A DNA stretch of 24,727 bases, from NCBI GenBank assembly GCA_041694215.1, contig JASMTO010000007.1, forward strand, positions 1 through 24,727, written 5' to 3'. Shown piece by piece: positions 1 through 7,419 of this stretch; position 1 is the first letter of the stretch, and every line of letters begins with the position of its first letter. The position numbers and the translations under genes were made by a program. Below the pieces are notes generated by a model. The model was not told where the DNA came from and made no database searches. It saw nothing but the letters and a program-made list of their open reading frames with translations. This DNA comes from Flexistipes sp041694215 (GTDB lineage: Bacteria; Chrysiogenota; Deferribacteres; Deferribacterales; Flexistipitaceae).

Positions 1-1793
1 CCGGAATCCCTCAGTTTTCTCATCATCTCATTATCTCTGATCGCAATCCAATTTAAATCAAAAGGTATATTTGATTTATCGAGGCTGTAAAAAGAGACAG
101 TATGTTTTCCGCTACTTCTTACATCCAGGATATCCAGATCTTTTTGGGAAAATTTTCTTATATTTTCCTTGTCGGATAACGGCATTAGAAGTGGGTTATT
201 CAATGGGACAATCCTGGGATAGTCCCCTTCTACTCTGTTTACCGCTCTTGTACCCAGTCCCATAACAATTCTCAGCATACCTGCATCGGGATCGATCTCT
301 TTACTCCATACATAAGTGTTATATGACAAACCGACACCAGCAACATGAGGGTAATAGTAATAACCGTGATAACTCCCAGATACCCGTTGAACTAACAGTG
401 CCATGACTTCATCAGCATCTTTCAGCCCTCTTTCCAGGCGGTAACTGAGGGCATCTTCACTCATAGCACTTGCGTATATTCGTTTTATAGAATGAACAAA
501 ATCCTCAAATCTTTCGTCACGGGTCCCCTGAATTGGGCAAAAAAAGCTTTCGTATTTTCCAGCAAAAGCATTGCCGAAACCATCTTCCAATAAACTACTA
601 GATCTAACAATAAAAGGATATTGCCCGAAGTGATCCAGCATTTCGTGAAATTCATCTTTCACATCATCTGGAAAATCACCCTCCAATATTAGCGTTTCTA
701 ATTTTTTTCCTGCTGTAAAATATCCTGCATCCGTTTTTTGCTCCATGAAAATATCCCACCAGCCATTAAAAATAATGAATGTGTAAAAAATGTCTGAGCC
801 GATGTAGAAAGAATCATGAGGTTCTAAAAGTTTTTCCCATTTTTTTCTATTAGTGTTATGGAGAATTTTTCTTGCTAGTAACATCCCAACAGCTTTGCCA
901 CCTATAAAACCTGTACCTATCATTCGGTTTTTTATTTCCAAAAAGTCAATGATAGTAAAATGCTTTCTCACTAATGAAAGTATTTTTTCATCCCTTCCCA
1001 TAAGGGCTTTAGTAATACGTTTTAGTATGACACTGTCCTGACTTTCTGCATCCACGTTTTGTAATTTTTCTGCATCTATAAAAAGTCTGTCCCATGAGTC
1101 CAGATTCTTATTCATAAGATTTTTACTTGCAGAACAAAGTGATGTGGATAACTTTGTGGCCAGATAGCTGTTGTCGATAGGAATGAAGTTATTTTCATCT
1201 TTGCATTCATGAGGTAAAAACATTGTGGGGCTGTTTTTCATAAAAACTTTATGAGGGTGGACATAAAGTGTTCCATCTCTATTGAAAATCTCCACAAGTA
1301 TCTGCGTTGTTTTCCTGATTCTTGATATGGTTCCAAAAGAGTGATAGTGTTTCAGAATTGTAAAGTAAGCAACAGTCTCAAGTTTGTATAAAAAAGGACA
1401 AATTACCATAAAAAAATTGGCAATAGCTGCGTCTGTTACCCACTCGTAAAGCAGATCTGATAATGAGTCAAAAACATAAAATACACCTTTACCCCTTTTT
1501 TCAATTATTGCATACACCTCTTTTGTAAAAGATTCAAAACCTGCGCAGGCTTGCAGATTATACTGTTCCACATTGGCTAACAACTCCTCCGGGATAATGC
1601 TTTCATGGGAAGCAAATCTAAAGTATACAATTTCCCTTTTATCGTTTATTGCCTGTTTTACAAAAGGGATAACAAAATACATATATTCTTTTATAGAAGG
1701 CGAAAGCCATACGATGTTGTCCCCTTTAGTCAGTTTATCCAGAATAGAATCAAAACCGGGGAGACCTGAGCTTACTTGTGAACTATTTACCAA
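1..1793 (-). CDS. PEP/pyruvate-binding domain protein (PPDK/PEP synthase-like), 3' end beyond window
   Basis: An open minus-strand frame of 597 codons runs off the left edge, so the C-terminal part is missing. I chose the TTG at 1791-1793 because AAAGGAG lies 6 bases upstream and no ATG is nearby. Residues about 297-304 (IGGKAVGM) and 393-405 (PFIVRSSSLLEDG), followed by NAFAGKYES and MGLGTRAV near 511-518, are the hallmarks of the ATP-grasp PEP/pyruvate-binding domain of pyruvate phosphate dikinase and PEP synthase. The first ~280 residues do not belong to a normal PEP synthase. They begin GLPGFDSILDKL, as KaiC/RecA-like domains do, but SPSIKEY stands where a Walker A loop would be, so this part looks like a degenerate P-loop domain. 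The family usually transfers phosphate between ATP, PEP and pyruvate. The real substrate here is uncertain because the phosphohistidine and PEP-utilising domains, if present, lie outside. The domain call is firm; the exact enzyme is not. Confidence 0.85.
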   Translation of the reverse strand, partial: MVNSSQVSSGLPGFDSILDKLTKGDNIVWLSPSIKEYMYFVIPFVKQAINDKREIVYFRFASHESIIPEELLANVEQYNLQACAGFESFTKEVYAIIEKRGKGVFYVFDSLSDLLYEWVTDAAIANFFMVICPFLYKLETVAYFTILKHYHSFGTISRIRKTTQILVEIFNRDGTLYVHPHKVFMKNSPTMFLPHECKDENNFIPIDNSYLATKLSTSLCSASKNLMNKNLDSWDRLFIDAEKLQNVDAESQDSVILKRITKALMGRDEKILSLVRKHFTIIDFLEIKNRMIGTGFIGGKAVGMLLARKILHNTNRKKWEKLLEPHDSFYIGSDIFYTFIIFNGWWDIFMEQKTDAGYFTAGKKLETLILEGDFPDDVKDEFHEMLDHFGQYPFIVRSSSLLEDGFGNAFAGKYESFFCPIQGTRDERFEDFVHSIKRIYASAMSEDALSYRLERGLKDADEVMALLVQRVSGSYHGYYYYPHVAGVGLSYNTYVWSKEIDPDAGMLRIVMGLGTRAVNRVEGDYPRIVPLNNPLLMPLSDKENIRKFSQKDLDILDVRSSGKHTVSFYSLDKSNIPFDLNWIAIRDNEMMRKLRDS

Positions 1794-1826
1794 CGTAGAC
1801 TCCTTTAAATTTATTACAATGTAAAA

Positions 1827-1863
1827 AAAGAGGCTGCATTCTATGGCAACCTCTTTTCTTTTA
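1827..1863 (-). terminator. Rho-independent terminator of gdhA
   Basis: Read on the minus strand, GAGGTTGC and GCAGCCTC form an 8-bp stem with one G-U pair around an AT-rich loop, followed by a run of seven T. It lies about 30 bases past the gdhA stop and just before the ribosome binding site of the PEP-binding gene, so the two minus-strand genes are probably separate transcription units. Confidence 0.8.
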
Positions 1864-1894
1864 TTTTAGATATAGTTGGCATTCAATATTTTTT

Positions 1895-3244
1895 TTAAAT
1901 AAGTCCTAGGGCAATCATAGCATCAGCAACTTTTCTAAATCCTGCAATGTTTGCACCAATAACATAGTTTCCCGGAACCCCAAATTCTTCTGCTGCTTCC
2001 AGACAGTCTCTATGGATATTTATCATTATTTCATGAAGCCTTTTCTCAGTATAATCAAAAGACCATGAATCCCTACTGGCATTTTGTTGCATTTCCAGAG
2101 CTGAGGTTGCGACTCCGCCCGCATTTGCAGCTTTTCCAGGACCATAAGCAATTTTTGCGTCATGAAAGACTTTTATTCCATCCGGAGTAGTAGGCATATT
2201 AGCTCCCTCACCGACTGCGATACAACCGTTTTTAACTAAGGTTTCTGCGTCTTTGCCGTTGAGTTCGTTTTCAGTAGCCGAAGGCATCGCCACCTGACAG
2301 GGTATTTCCCAGATGTTTCCGTTGGGTATATATTCAGCATCTTTGTGATATGTACAGTAGTCATTGATACGCCTTCTTTCCACCTCTTTAAGCTGTTTTA
2401 TTAAATCCAGATCGATACCTTTGTCATGTTTTATGACACCGTTGGAGTCAGACATGGCGATGACTTTTCCGCCAAGCTGCTTAATTTTTTCAACAGTGTA
2501 TATAGCAACATTACCAGAGCCGGAAACAATACAGGTCTTACCTTCAAGACTGTCGTTTCTGGCCTTTAACATTTCATCCACAAAATACACTGCTCCATAA
2601 CCAGTTGCTTCTTTCCTGACTTTGGAGCCACCCCATGATAGCCCTTTGCCAGTAATGACACCGGATTCATATGTATTCGACAATCTTTTATATTGCCCGA
2701 AAAGGTATCCAATTTCTCTACTACCAACACCTATATCGCCAGCAGGTACATCTGTTTTTTCACCAATATGCCTTGAAAGCTCCGTCATGAAACTTTGGCA
2801 GAATCTCATTATTTCACTATCAGACTTGCCTTTTGGATTAAAATCAGATCCACCTTTCCCGCCGCCGATAGGCAGACCGGTTAAGGCGTTTTTAAAAATC
2901 TGTTCAAAACCAAGAAATTTGATTACACCAAGGTAAACAGATTCATGAAAACGCAATCCTCCCTTGTAAGGTCCCAAGGCACTATTGAACTCCACCCTGA
3001 ATCCTCTGTTTATATGGATTTCTCCTTTGTCATCCTCCCAAGGTACCCTAAAGATAATTTGCCTTTCAGGCTCACAGATTCTTTCAATGATTTTGTGGTC
3101 GGCATATTCCGGATATTTTTCAATTACAGGCACAAGGGAATCTAAAACCTCTTTTACGGCTTGGTGAAATTCATTTTCCCCGGGATTTCTTGCTACAACT
3201 TGCTGATAGATTTCTTCAATTGTTTGTTTGGTTTTACTTTCCAT
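1895..3244 (-). CDS. gdhA: NADP-type glutamate dehydrogenase
   Basis: This 449-residue protein is full length for the hexameric bacterial GDH family, which interconverts 2-oxoglutarate plus ammonia and glutamate in the cytoplasm. The substrate-binding region GLPIGGGKGGSDFNPKG (about residues 122-138) carries the catalytic lysine, followed by FCQSFMTEL and PAGDIGVGSREIG. The Rossmann nucleotide-binding motif SGSGNVA is near residues 241-247, and the second strand ends MSDSNG, which resembles E. coli NADP-dependent GdhA rather than NAD-type enzymes. The ATG has a strong GGAGGAG box about 6 bases upstream on the minus strand. It is followed by its own terminator and preceded by more than 400 bases of noncoding DNA, so it looks monocistronic. 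Cofactor preference is inferred from similarity only. Confidence 0.96.
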   Translation of the reverse strand: MESKTKQTIEEIYQQVVARNPGENEFHQAVKEVLDSLVPVIEKYPEYADHKIIERICEPERQIIFRVPWEDDKGEIHINRGFRVEFNSALGPYKGGLRFHESVYLGVIKFLGFEQIFKNALTGLPIGGGKGGSDFNPKGKSDSEIMRFCQSFMTELSRHIGEKTDVPAGDIGVGSREIGYLFGQYKRLSNTYESGVITGKGLSWGGSKVRKEATGYGAVYFVDEMLKARNDSLEGKTCIVSGSGNVAIYTVEKIKQLGGKVIAMSDSNGVIKHDKGIDLDLIKQLKEVERRRINDYCTYHKDAEYIPNGNIWEIPCQVAMPSATENELNGKDAETLVKNGCIAVGEGANMPTTPDGIKVFHDAKIAYGPGKAANAGGVATSALEMQQNASRDSWSFDYTEKRLHEIMINIHRDCLEAAEEFGVPGNYVIGANIAGFRKVADAMIALGLI

Positions 3245-3661
3245 AGAAACTCCTCCTCAATAATTTGTTTTTTCGTGTTAGCTAAATATATAAAAAAAAC
3301 TTTAACTATTTTTTAATAAAATAAGGTAAAAGTCAATAATAATATTTTTTAATTCTTTATTTGCTCATTTTAAGCAAATTTATGTTTAAGTGCTAAGTGT
3401 TAAATGTTAAGTGCTAAGTTTAAGGTAGAGGTAAAGTAGTTAAGGTAGTTGAGGTATTTGAGGTAGTTAAAGTAGTTTGAGGTAGTTAAGGTATTTGAGG
3501 TAATTAGAGGTTGTTGATGTAGTATAGGTTATGGGTGATGGGTTATGGTACGGAAACGTCTCACATCTCACATTTTACATCTCACAACTTACATCTTACA
3601 TCTCACGTTATACGTATTGAACATTGAACATTTTAGCGTGTTGGGTAAAAGCCTATGGTAG
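3245..3661. repeat. Noncoding gap with low-complexity degenerate tandem repeats
   Basis: No credible gene is present. From about 3388 to 3420 the unit GTGCTAAGTGTTAA recurs with small changes. From about 3421 to 3515 the sequence is a degenerate series of GGTAGTTGA/GGTATTTGA-like units. From about 3560 to 3610 it switches to CTCACATCTCACATTTTAC-like units. The immediate upstream side of gdhA (3245-3340) is AT-rich and contains a minus-strand TTGACT at 3331-3336, but no good -10 box at the right distance. Similar pyrimidine-rich tracts are seen at the right end of the window, so these are probably a dispersed intergenic sequence type of this genome. Confidence 0.6.
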
Positions 3662-4435
3662 TTAGTCAGAGGTTTTAATTTTAAAACAAAACTGGGAATT
3701 GCCTTTTACTTTACCTTTGTTGTCATATCTCTGTTCGTACACATTAGCGTTGTAATCATAGTCCACAAGTATTACAGTTGAAGATCTCGTGCCGTAATGT
3801 TCCATATTTACAAAAATAGGGGACAATTCCTTTTCATATACCGGAGAAATGCCAGTATCGGGCAGTGTATCATCATGCGCTTTTTGACTGTCGGATAGTA
3901 TATTGAATAGATCTTTACTGGAAAAATTGGGGTTAGAGATAGTTTTTTTCAATAGAGATTTGCCCCTGTTTATTTTAGGCCATGGTGTGTCCAATGTTGA
4001 ATTGCTGAGACCGTATAAACCGGGGGATATCGGAAGAACCCCGTTTGATCTGTTGCTAAAGTAGTATAATTTATCAATAGTTCCAAATATTAAGTTATAT
4101 CCTTCATAAAAATTTTTTGATTTTTTCAAATAATCTATGAATTCTTTAGTTTCACACCCTTGCTCTAAAAACATTTTTACAATTTGCCCTCTTGATGGCT
4201 TTGTAGATGATACTGCTGATTGCTCTCTGAAGTTAGTAAGGGCGGCCAGCTTTCCCGTTTTTGTTATTCCTAACCAGGTGCCACCGCCCTGGACATCTTT
4301 TCCTGCAAGTACAGAATCATTTTCAGGCCAGAAATGCATTGCTACAGTTTCTCTGTTGTAAAATTCATCACGGTTGGCACAAAAAATAAGTTTGTACCTG
4401 CTATGCTGTTTATAGTTAAAAACTATAAAGCACAT
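3662..4435 (-). CDS. NRDE family protein (TANGO2-like)
   Basis: The 257-residue product starts MCFIVFNYK and contains CANRDEFYNRET at about residues 18-29, the motif that names the NRDE family (TANGO2 in eukaryotes). The second-position Cys after the initiator Met is typical of the family and has been taken to suggest an N-terminal-nucleophile hydrolase-like fold. The motif GGGTWLGI near residue 50 is also a family signature. The biochemical role is not settled in bacteria. The start lies only 3 bases after the stop of the upstream aldehyde dehydrogenase, so the two are almost certainly cotranscribed and perhaps translationally coupled. The length is normal for the family. There is no signal peptide, so it is probably cytoplasmic. 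Confidence 0.88.
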   Translation of the reverse strand: MCFIVFNYKQHSRYKLIFCANRDEFYNRETVAMHFWPENDSVLAGKDVQGGGTWLGITKTGKLAALTNFREQSAVSSTKPSRGQIVKMFLEQGCETKEFIDYLKKSKNFYEGYNLIFGTIDKLYYFSNRSNGVLPISPGLYGLSNSTLDTPWPKINRGKSLLKKTISNPNFSSKDLFNILSDSQKAHDDTLPDTGISPVYEKELSPIFVNMEHYGTRSSTVILVDYDYNANVYEQRYDNKGKVKGNSQFCFKIKTSD

Positions 4436-4438
4436 TAT

Positions 4439-5866
4439 TTAGTTCATATTAAATACAATCATTTTTATATTAGTCATGTCCTCAATGGCAAATTTAACAC
4501 CTTCTCTGCCGATTCCGCTCATTTTATTCCCTCCGTAAGGCATATGATCTACACGGAATATAGATGTGTCGTTTATCATAACTCCACCCACATCAAGATT
4601 GTCTATGGCATAGTAAGCCTTTTTAATATTATTTGTATATATGCCTGCCTGCAGTCCATATTCTGAATTTTCCACCATTTTGATAGCTTCATAGAAATCA
4701 TCAAAAGCCACTAAAGAAACTACTGGAGCGAAAATTTCCATACACATAACTTTCATTTCATCAGTAACATTTGCTAACACGGTGGGCTCCAGCATTCTTC
4801 CCTCTCGTTTTCCCCCTGCAATAATTTTTGCTCCTTTGTCTACTGCTTCCTTTGTCCATGATTCAGCTCTTTCTGCTTCTTTTTCATCAATCATTGGCCC
4901 CACATCACAGTCTTTTTCCAGAGGATTACCGAATTTAAGTTTATTTACTTCCTGCACAAAAAGCTCCTTAAACTCATTCAGGGCGTTCTTATGGACATAT
5001 ATCCTTTGTAGAGATATACAAACCTGTCCTGAATTAGCAAAGGCACTTGATGCACATCTTGCGGCTGCTTTTCTTAAATCAGCATCCTCATCAATGATTG
5101 TGGCAGAATTGTTACCCAACTCGAGGGTTACTTTTTTTATCCCCGCTTTTTTTGTTATTTGGTTGCCCACCTCAGGAGAGCCTGTAAAACTTATTTTTTT
5201 GCAGTCGGGATGTGTTACAATTATGTCTCCAACCTCGGAGCCTGATCCTATTACTACGCTAAATACCCCTGAAGGAAGGCCGCTTTCTTCTAAAATTTCT
5301 GCCAGGAGTATAGCTGTCACAGGTGTTGTGGAGGCTGGTTTGAGGACAACAGTGTTACCGGCGGCTATTGCGGGGGCAACTTTATGCGCAACAAGATTAA
5401 GGGGAAAATTGAAAGGTGTTATTGCTCCCACCACACCGATGGGCTCCCGGATAAAATATCCTTTACGATTTTCGCCGAATTTGCTGGCATCTAAAGGTAT
5501 TGTTTCTCCATGAATGCGCTTTGCCTCTTCCGATGCAAATTTAAACGTTTCTGCACCCCTCTGAACTTCATTTATGGAATATTTCCAGGCTTTACCAGCT
5601 TCCCTGCATATGATTTCTGCAATTTCGTTTTCTCGCTCCAAAATTTTATAATATGTTTTTTCTAATATTTCCGCACGCTTGTGAGCCGGATACTTTTTAA
5701 AATCATTAAAGGTTGATTTTGCTCCTGCAATGGCTTCATTTGCCATATTTTCATTGCATTTAGGAACCTTTGCAAAAACTTCACCGGAAAACTTATCAAT
5801 AACATCAACTGTTTCGCTGCTATCTACCCATTTGCCATTTAAAAGTGTTTTGTAAAGCTTTGCCAT
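4439..5866 (-). CDS. NAD(P)-dependent aldehyde dehydrogenase
   Basis: This 475-residue protein is a complete member of the aldehyde dehydrogenase superfamily, which oxidises an aldehyde to its acid with NAD(P)+. The active-site Asn is in TPFNFPLN (about 151-158). The cofactor loop reads SFTGSPEVG (about 226-234). The general base Glu is in LELGNN (about 249-254), and the catalytic Cys is in SGQVCIS (about 281-287). Overall similarity seems closest to the lactaldehyde / glyceraldehyde-3-phosphate / archaeal MJ1411-like branch, but the substrate cannot be fixed from sequence alone. The ATG is preceded by GGGGG about 6 bases upstream, and a good minus-strand promoter lies at 5897-5925. It is the first gene of an operon with the NRDE gene. 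A long ORF on the opposite strand is a composition shadow. Confidence 0.93.
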   Translation of the reverse strand: MAKLYKTLLNGKWVDSSETVDVIDKFSGEVFAKVPKCNENMANEAIAGAKSTFNDFKKYPAHKRAEILEKTYYKILERENEIAEIICREAGKAWKYSINEVQRGAETFKFASEEAKRIHGETIPLDASKFGENRKGYFIREPIGVVGAITPFNFPLNLVAHKVAPAIAAGNTVVLKPASTTPVTAILLAEILEESGLPSGVFSVVIGSGSEVGDIIVTHPDCKKISFTGSPEVGNQITKKAGIKKVTLELGNNSATIIDEDADLRKAAARCASSAFANSGQVCISLQRIYVHKNALNEFKELFVQEVNKLKFGNPLEKDCDVGPMIDEKEAERAESWTKEAVDKGAKIIAGGKREGRMLEPTVLANVTDEMKVMCMEIFAPVVSLVAFDDFYEAIKMVENSEYGLQAGIYTNNIKKAYYAIDNLDVGGVMINDTSIFRVDHMPYGGNKMSGIGREGVKFAIEDMTNIKMIVFNMN

Positions 5867-5896
5867 AATTGACCCCCTTTATCCTTAATATTGTCA

Positions 5897-5925
5897 AATA
5901 TATAATAATAGGAAGATATTTTCAA
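5897..5925 (-). promoter_or_regulatory. Sigma70-like promoter of the aldehyde dehydrogenase operon
   Basis: On the minus strand TTGAAA (5920-5925) and TATATT (5897-5902) are separated by exactly 17 bases, and the -10 box lies about 30 bases before the start codon. Both boxes match five of six consensus bases. Confidence 0.55.
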
Positions 5926-5978
5926 TCATCCATTTTTTTGTTATTACTTGTTTTTTCAGTAAAAATTTTCTAATACTT

Positions 5979-6006
5979 TTGAGTAGTATTTGTTTTTATA
6001 TCTAAT
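5979..6006 (+). promoter_or_regulatory. Possible promoter directly before the CPBP gene
   Basis: TTGAGT (5979-5984) and TCTAAT (6001-6006) are separated by 16 bases. The -10 box is only 9 bases before the ATG at 6016, which would give a very short or absent 5' leader. The boxes are weak and the region is AT-rich, so this could be chance. Confidence 0.3.
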
Positions 6007-6015
6007 GGAATTTTT

Positions 6016-6441
6016 ATGAAAAAATATTGGCTTTTTATCTTTTTTCTGGTCACTGGTGTAACTTTCCACCTTTATAAGTTATTTATTATAAAGAAGGAAA
6101 TGCTTTTTACTGCCGATGAGTTTGTTTTTTACATAATGTTAATACCTGTTTTGGAAGAGATAGTTTTTAGAGGGGGATTGCAGAATTATTTGAAAAATAA
6201 GATTCAGGCTTTTGACGTGGTTAATAATATTATTTTGTCCACAAAGTCCTTTATATCTATACAAAATATTGTGACTTCGCTAATATTTTCCATAGCACAT
6301 CTGCTATATTTTAGTCCTTTACATGCAGTTTTGGTATTTTTCCCGTCGATCATTTTTGGATTGGTATACGAGCAATACAATAAATTATTATTCCCAATAA
6401 TTTTGCACGGAATATATAATTTAAATGTTTTTATTATTTGA
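6016..6441 (+). CDS. CPBP-family intramembrane glutamic endopeptidase (small)
   Basis: The 141-residue protein is very hydrophobic, with about four membrane segments. It has the three motifs of the CPBP (formerly Abi/CAAX protease) family in order: EEIVFRG at about residues 48-54 (catalytic Glu pair and Arg), FSIAH at about 92-96, and HGIYN near 134-138. Known members cleave substrates inside or at the membrane, and some process peptides or act in immunity to self-made bacteriocins. It is shorter than many members, but the catalytic core is complete. It has no clear Shine-Dalgarno box. It points toward the type II secretion genes and ends only 30 bases before gspC, so it may be cotranscribed and could act on an envelope substrate. 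That link is inference. Confidence 0.82.
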   Translation: MKKYWLFIFFLVTGVTFHLYKLFIIKKEMLFTADEFVFYIMLIPVLEEIVFRGGLQNYLKNKIQAFDVVNNIILSTKSFISIQNIVTSLIFSIAHLLYFSPLHAVLVFFPSIIFGLVYEQYNKLLFPIILHGIYNLNVFII

Positions 6442-6465
6442 TTTGAAAAAAATTTATGCTAATAT
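6438..6465 (+). promoter_or_regulatory. Possible promoter for gspC giving a leaderless start
   Basis: TTGATT (6438-6443) overlaps the end of the CPBP gene. TAATAT (6460-6465) follows 16 bases later, and the gspC ATG comes 6 bases after the -10 box. No Shine-Dalgarno sequence is visible before gspC, which fits a leaderless message starting at or beside the ATG. Confidence 0.4.
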
Positions 6466-6471
6466 CCATTT

Positions 6472-7371
6472 ATGCTAAAAACAAAGTACAATTTTATTAT
6501 TTATTCCGCATTGGTAGCTTTTGGTTTTTCGGTTTTTGTTCGAGGCTACATTGACTATAGGTTTATTCCTGAACCTATTAAGACATCGTCGTATCTAGCC
6601 ACAAAGGTTGATGAGCCCAGAGAGGAATTTGATAAAGAATTAGTGTTTAATAAAAATATTTTTGATCTTGAAGTCATTTCTGCTGCTCAAGTAGGCTCAA
6701 ATGGGAGTGTTGGTGGAAAGACTGGCACCACTCCCGCTAATAATTCAATGGGGCAATCTGCTTCAATTAATACACCTATAAAGTCCGAAGAAGAGTTTGA
6801 GGGAAAACTTCTCGGGGTTCTTGTGGGTGATGATATATTTTTGGCAATAGTAAAATTTAAAGGGGATGTTCGTATACTTAGAAAAGGCGTTCCTCAGAGT
6901 GGGCTAGAGTTAGTGGATGTGTTTCCTGATAGTGTAAATATAAAATATGCCAATGATATCTATAGCTTGACATTTCCAGAAGAAGAGGTTGCTGGAATAT
7001 CCAGGACAGAAAGTTCGAAGGGGAATGACTCAGAAGAAAGTGACGGCGGACTTCGCTATGAAATCAGTAAGCAATTTCTAACCAGACAGCTTCAGGATAT
7101 GAACAGTATTCTCAGAACAGTTTTTATTTCCCCTTACTATGACAATGGCAATTTTGTTGGCTATAGAATAAGCAGACTTGCTGACTCATCCCCTTTAAAG
7201 CAGGTTGGCATTAGGCAAGGGGATATTTTGGTACAAATAAATGGAGAAACGTTGGATTCTCCTAATAAAATGCTTGAATTGTTCAGTAAAATTGATGATT
7301 TGACGGCTGCTAAAATAGATATCCTTAGAAAGGGGGAAAGAAAAACCCTATTTGTGGAAGTCAAATCATAA
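6472..7371 (+). CDS. gspC: Type II secretion system inner-membrane protein GspC-like, with PDZ domain
   Basis: The 299-residue protein has one N-terminal membrane helix (about residues 8-27), a low-complexity Gly/Ser/Thr-rich linker, then a homology-region-like segment (about 110-172, starting EGKLLGVLVGDDIFLAIV). The C-terminal PDZ domain (about 215-298) has the typical VGIRQGDILVQINGETLDSP. This is the bitopic layout of GspC, which links the inner-membrane platform to the N0 domain of the outer-membrane secretin. It sits just upstream of gspD, gspE and gspF, as GspC does in many systems. No Shine-Dalgarno box precedes the ATG; a possible promoter lies immediately upstream. The alternative is a PilP-like alignment protein, but the PDZ domain favours GspC. 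Confidence 0.87.
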   Translation: MLKTKYNFIIYSALVAFGFSVFVRGYIDYRFIPEPIKTSSYLATKVDEPREEFDKELVFNKNIFDLEVISAAQVGSNGSVGGKTGTTPANNSMGQSASINTPIKSEEEFEGKLLGVLVGDDIFLAIVKFKGDVRILRKGVPQSGLELVDVFPDSVNIKYANDIYSLTFPEEEVAGISRTESSKGNDSEESDGGLRYEISKQFLTRQLQDMNSILRTVFISPYYDNGNFVGYRISRLADSSPLKQVGIRQGDILVQINGETLDSPNKMLELFSKIDDLTAAKIDILRKGERKTLFVEVKS

Positions 7372-7419
7372 CTTTTATTACATTTATTTAATAACACCAT
7401 TAGCAAAATGGAGGATATA

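Noticed and set aside
1573..1824. Plus-strand open frames in the first 1.8 kb (also at 71-265 and 853-1041)
   Set aside because: They are antisense to a long minus-strand frame with clear PEP/pyruvate-binding motifs that starts with TTG.
3385..3615. Low-complexity tract as a possible second CRISPR array
   Set aside because: The units are short, degenerate and lack regular spacers between constant repeats.
4782..5513. A 243-codon plus-strand open frame opposite the aldehyde dehydrogenase
   Set aside because: It lies wholly inside a clear gene on the other strand, has no family motif and no ribosome binding site; it is a composition shadow.
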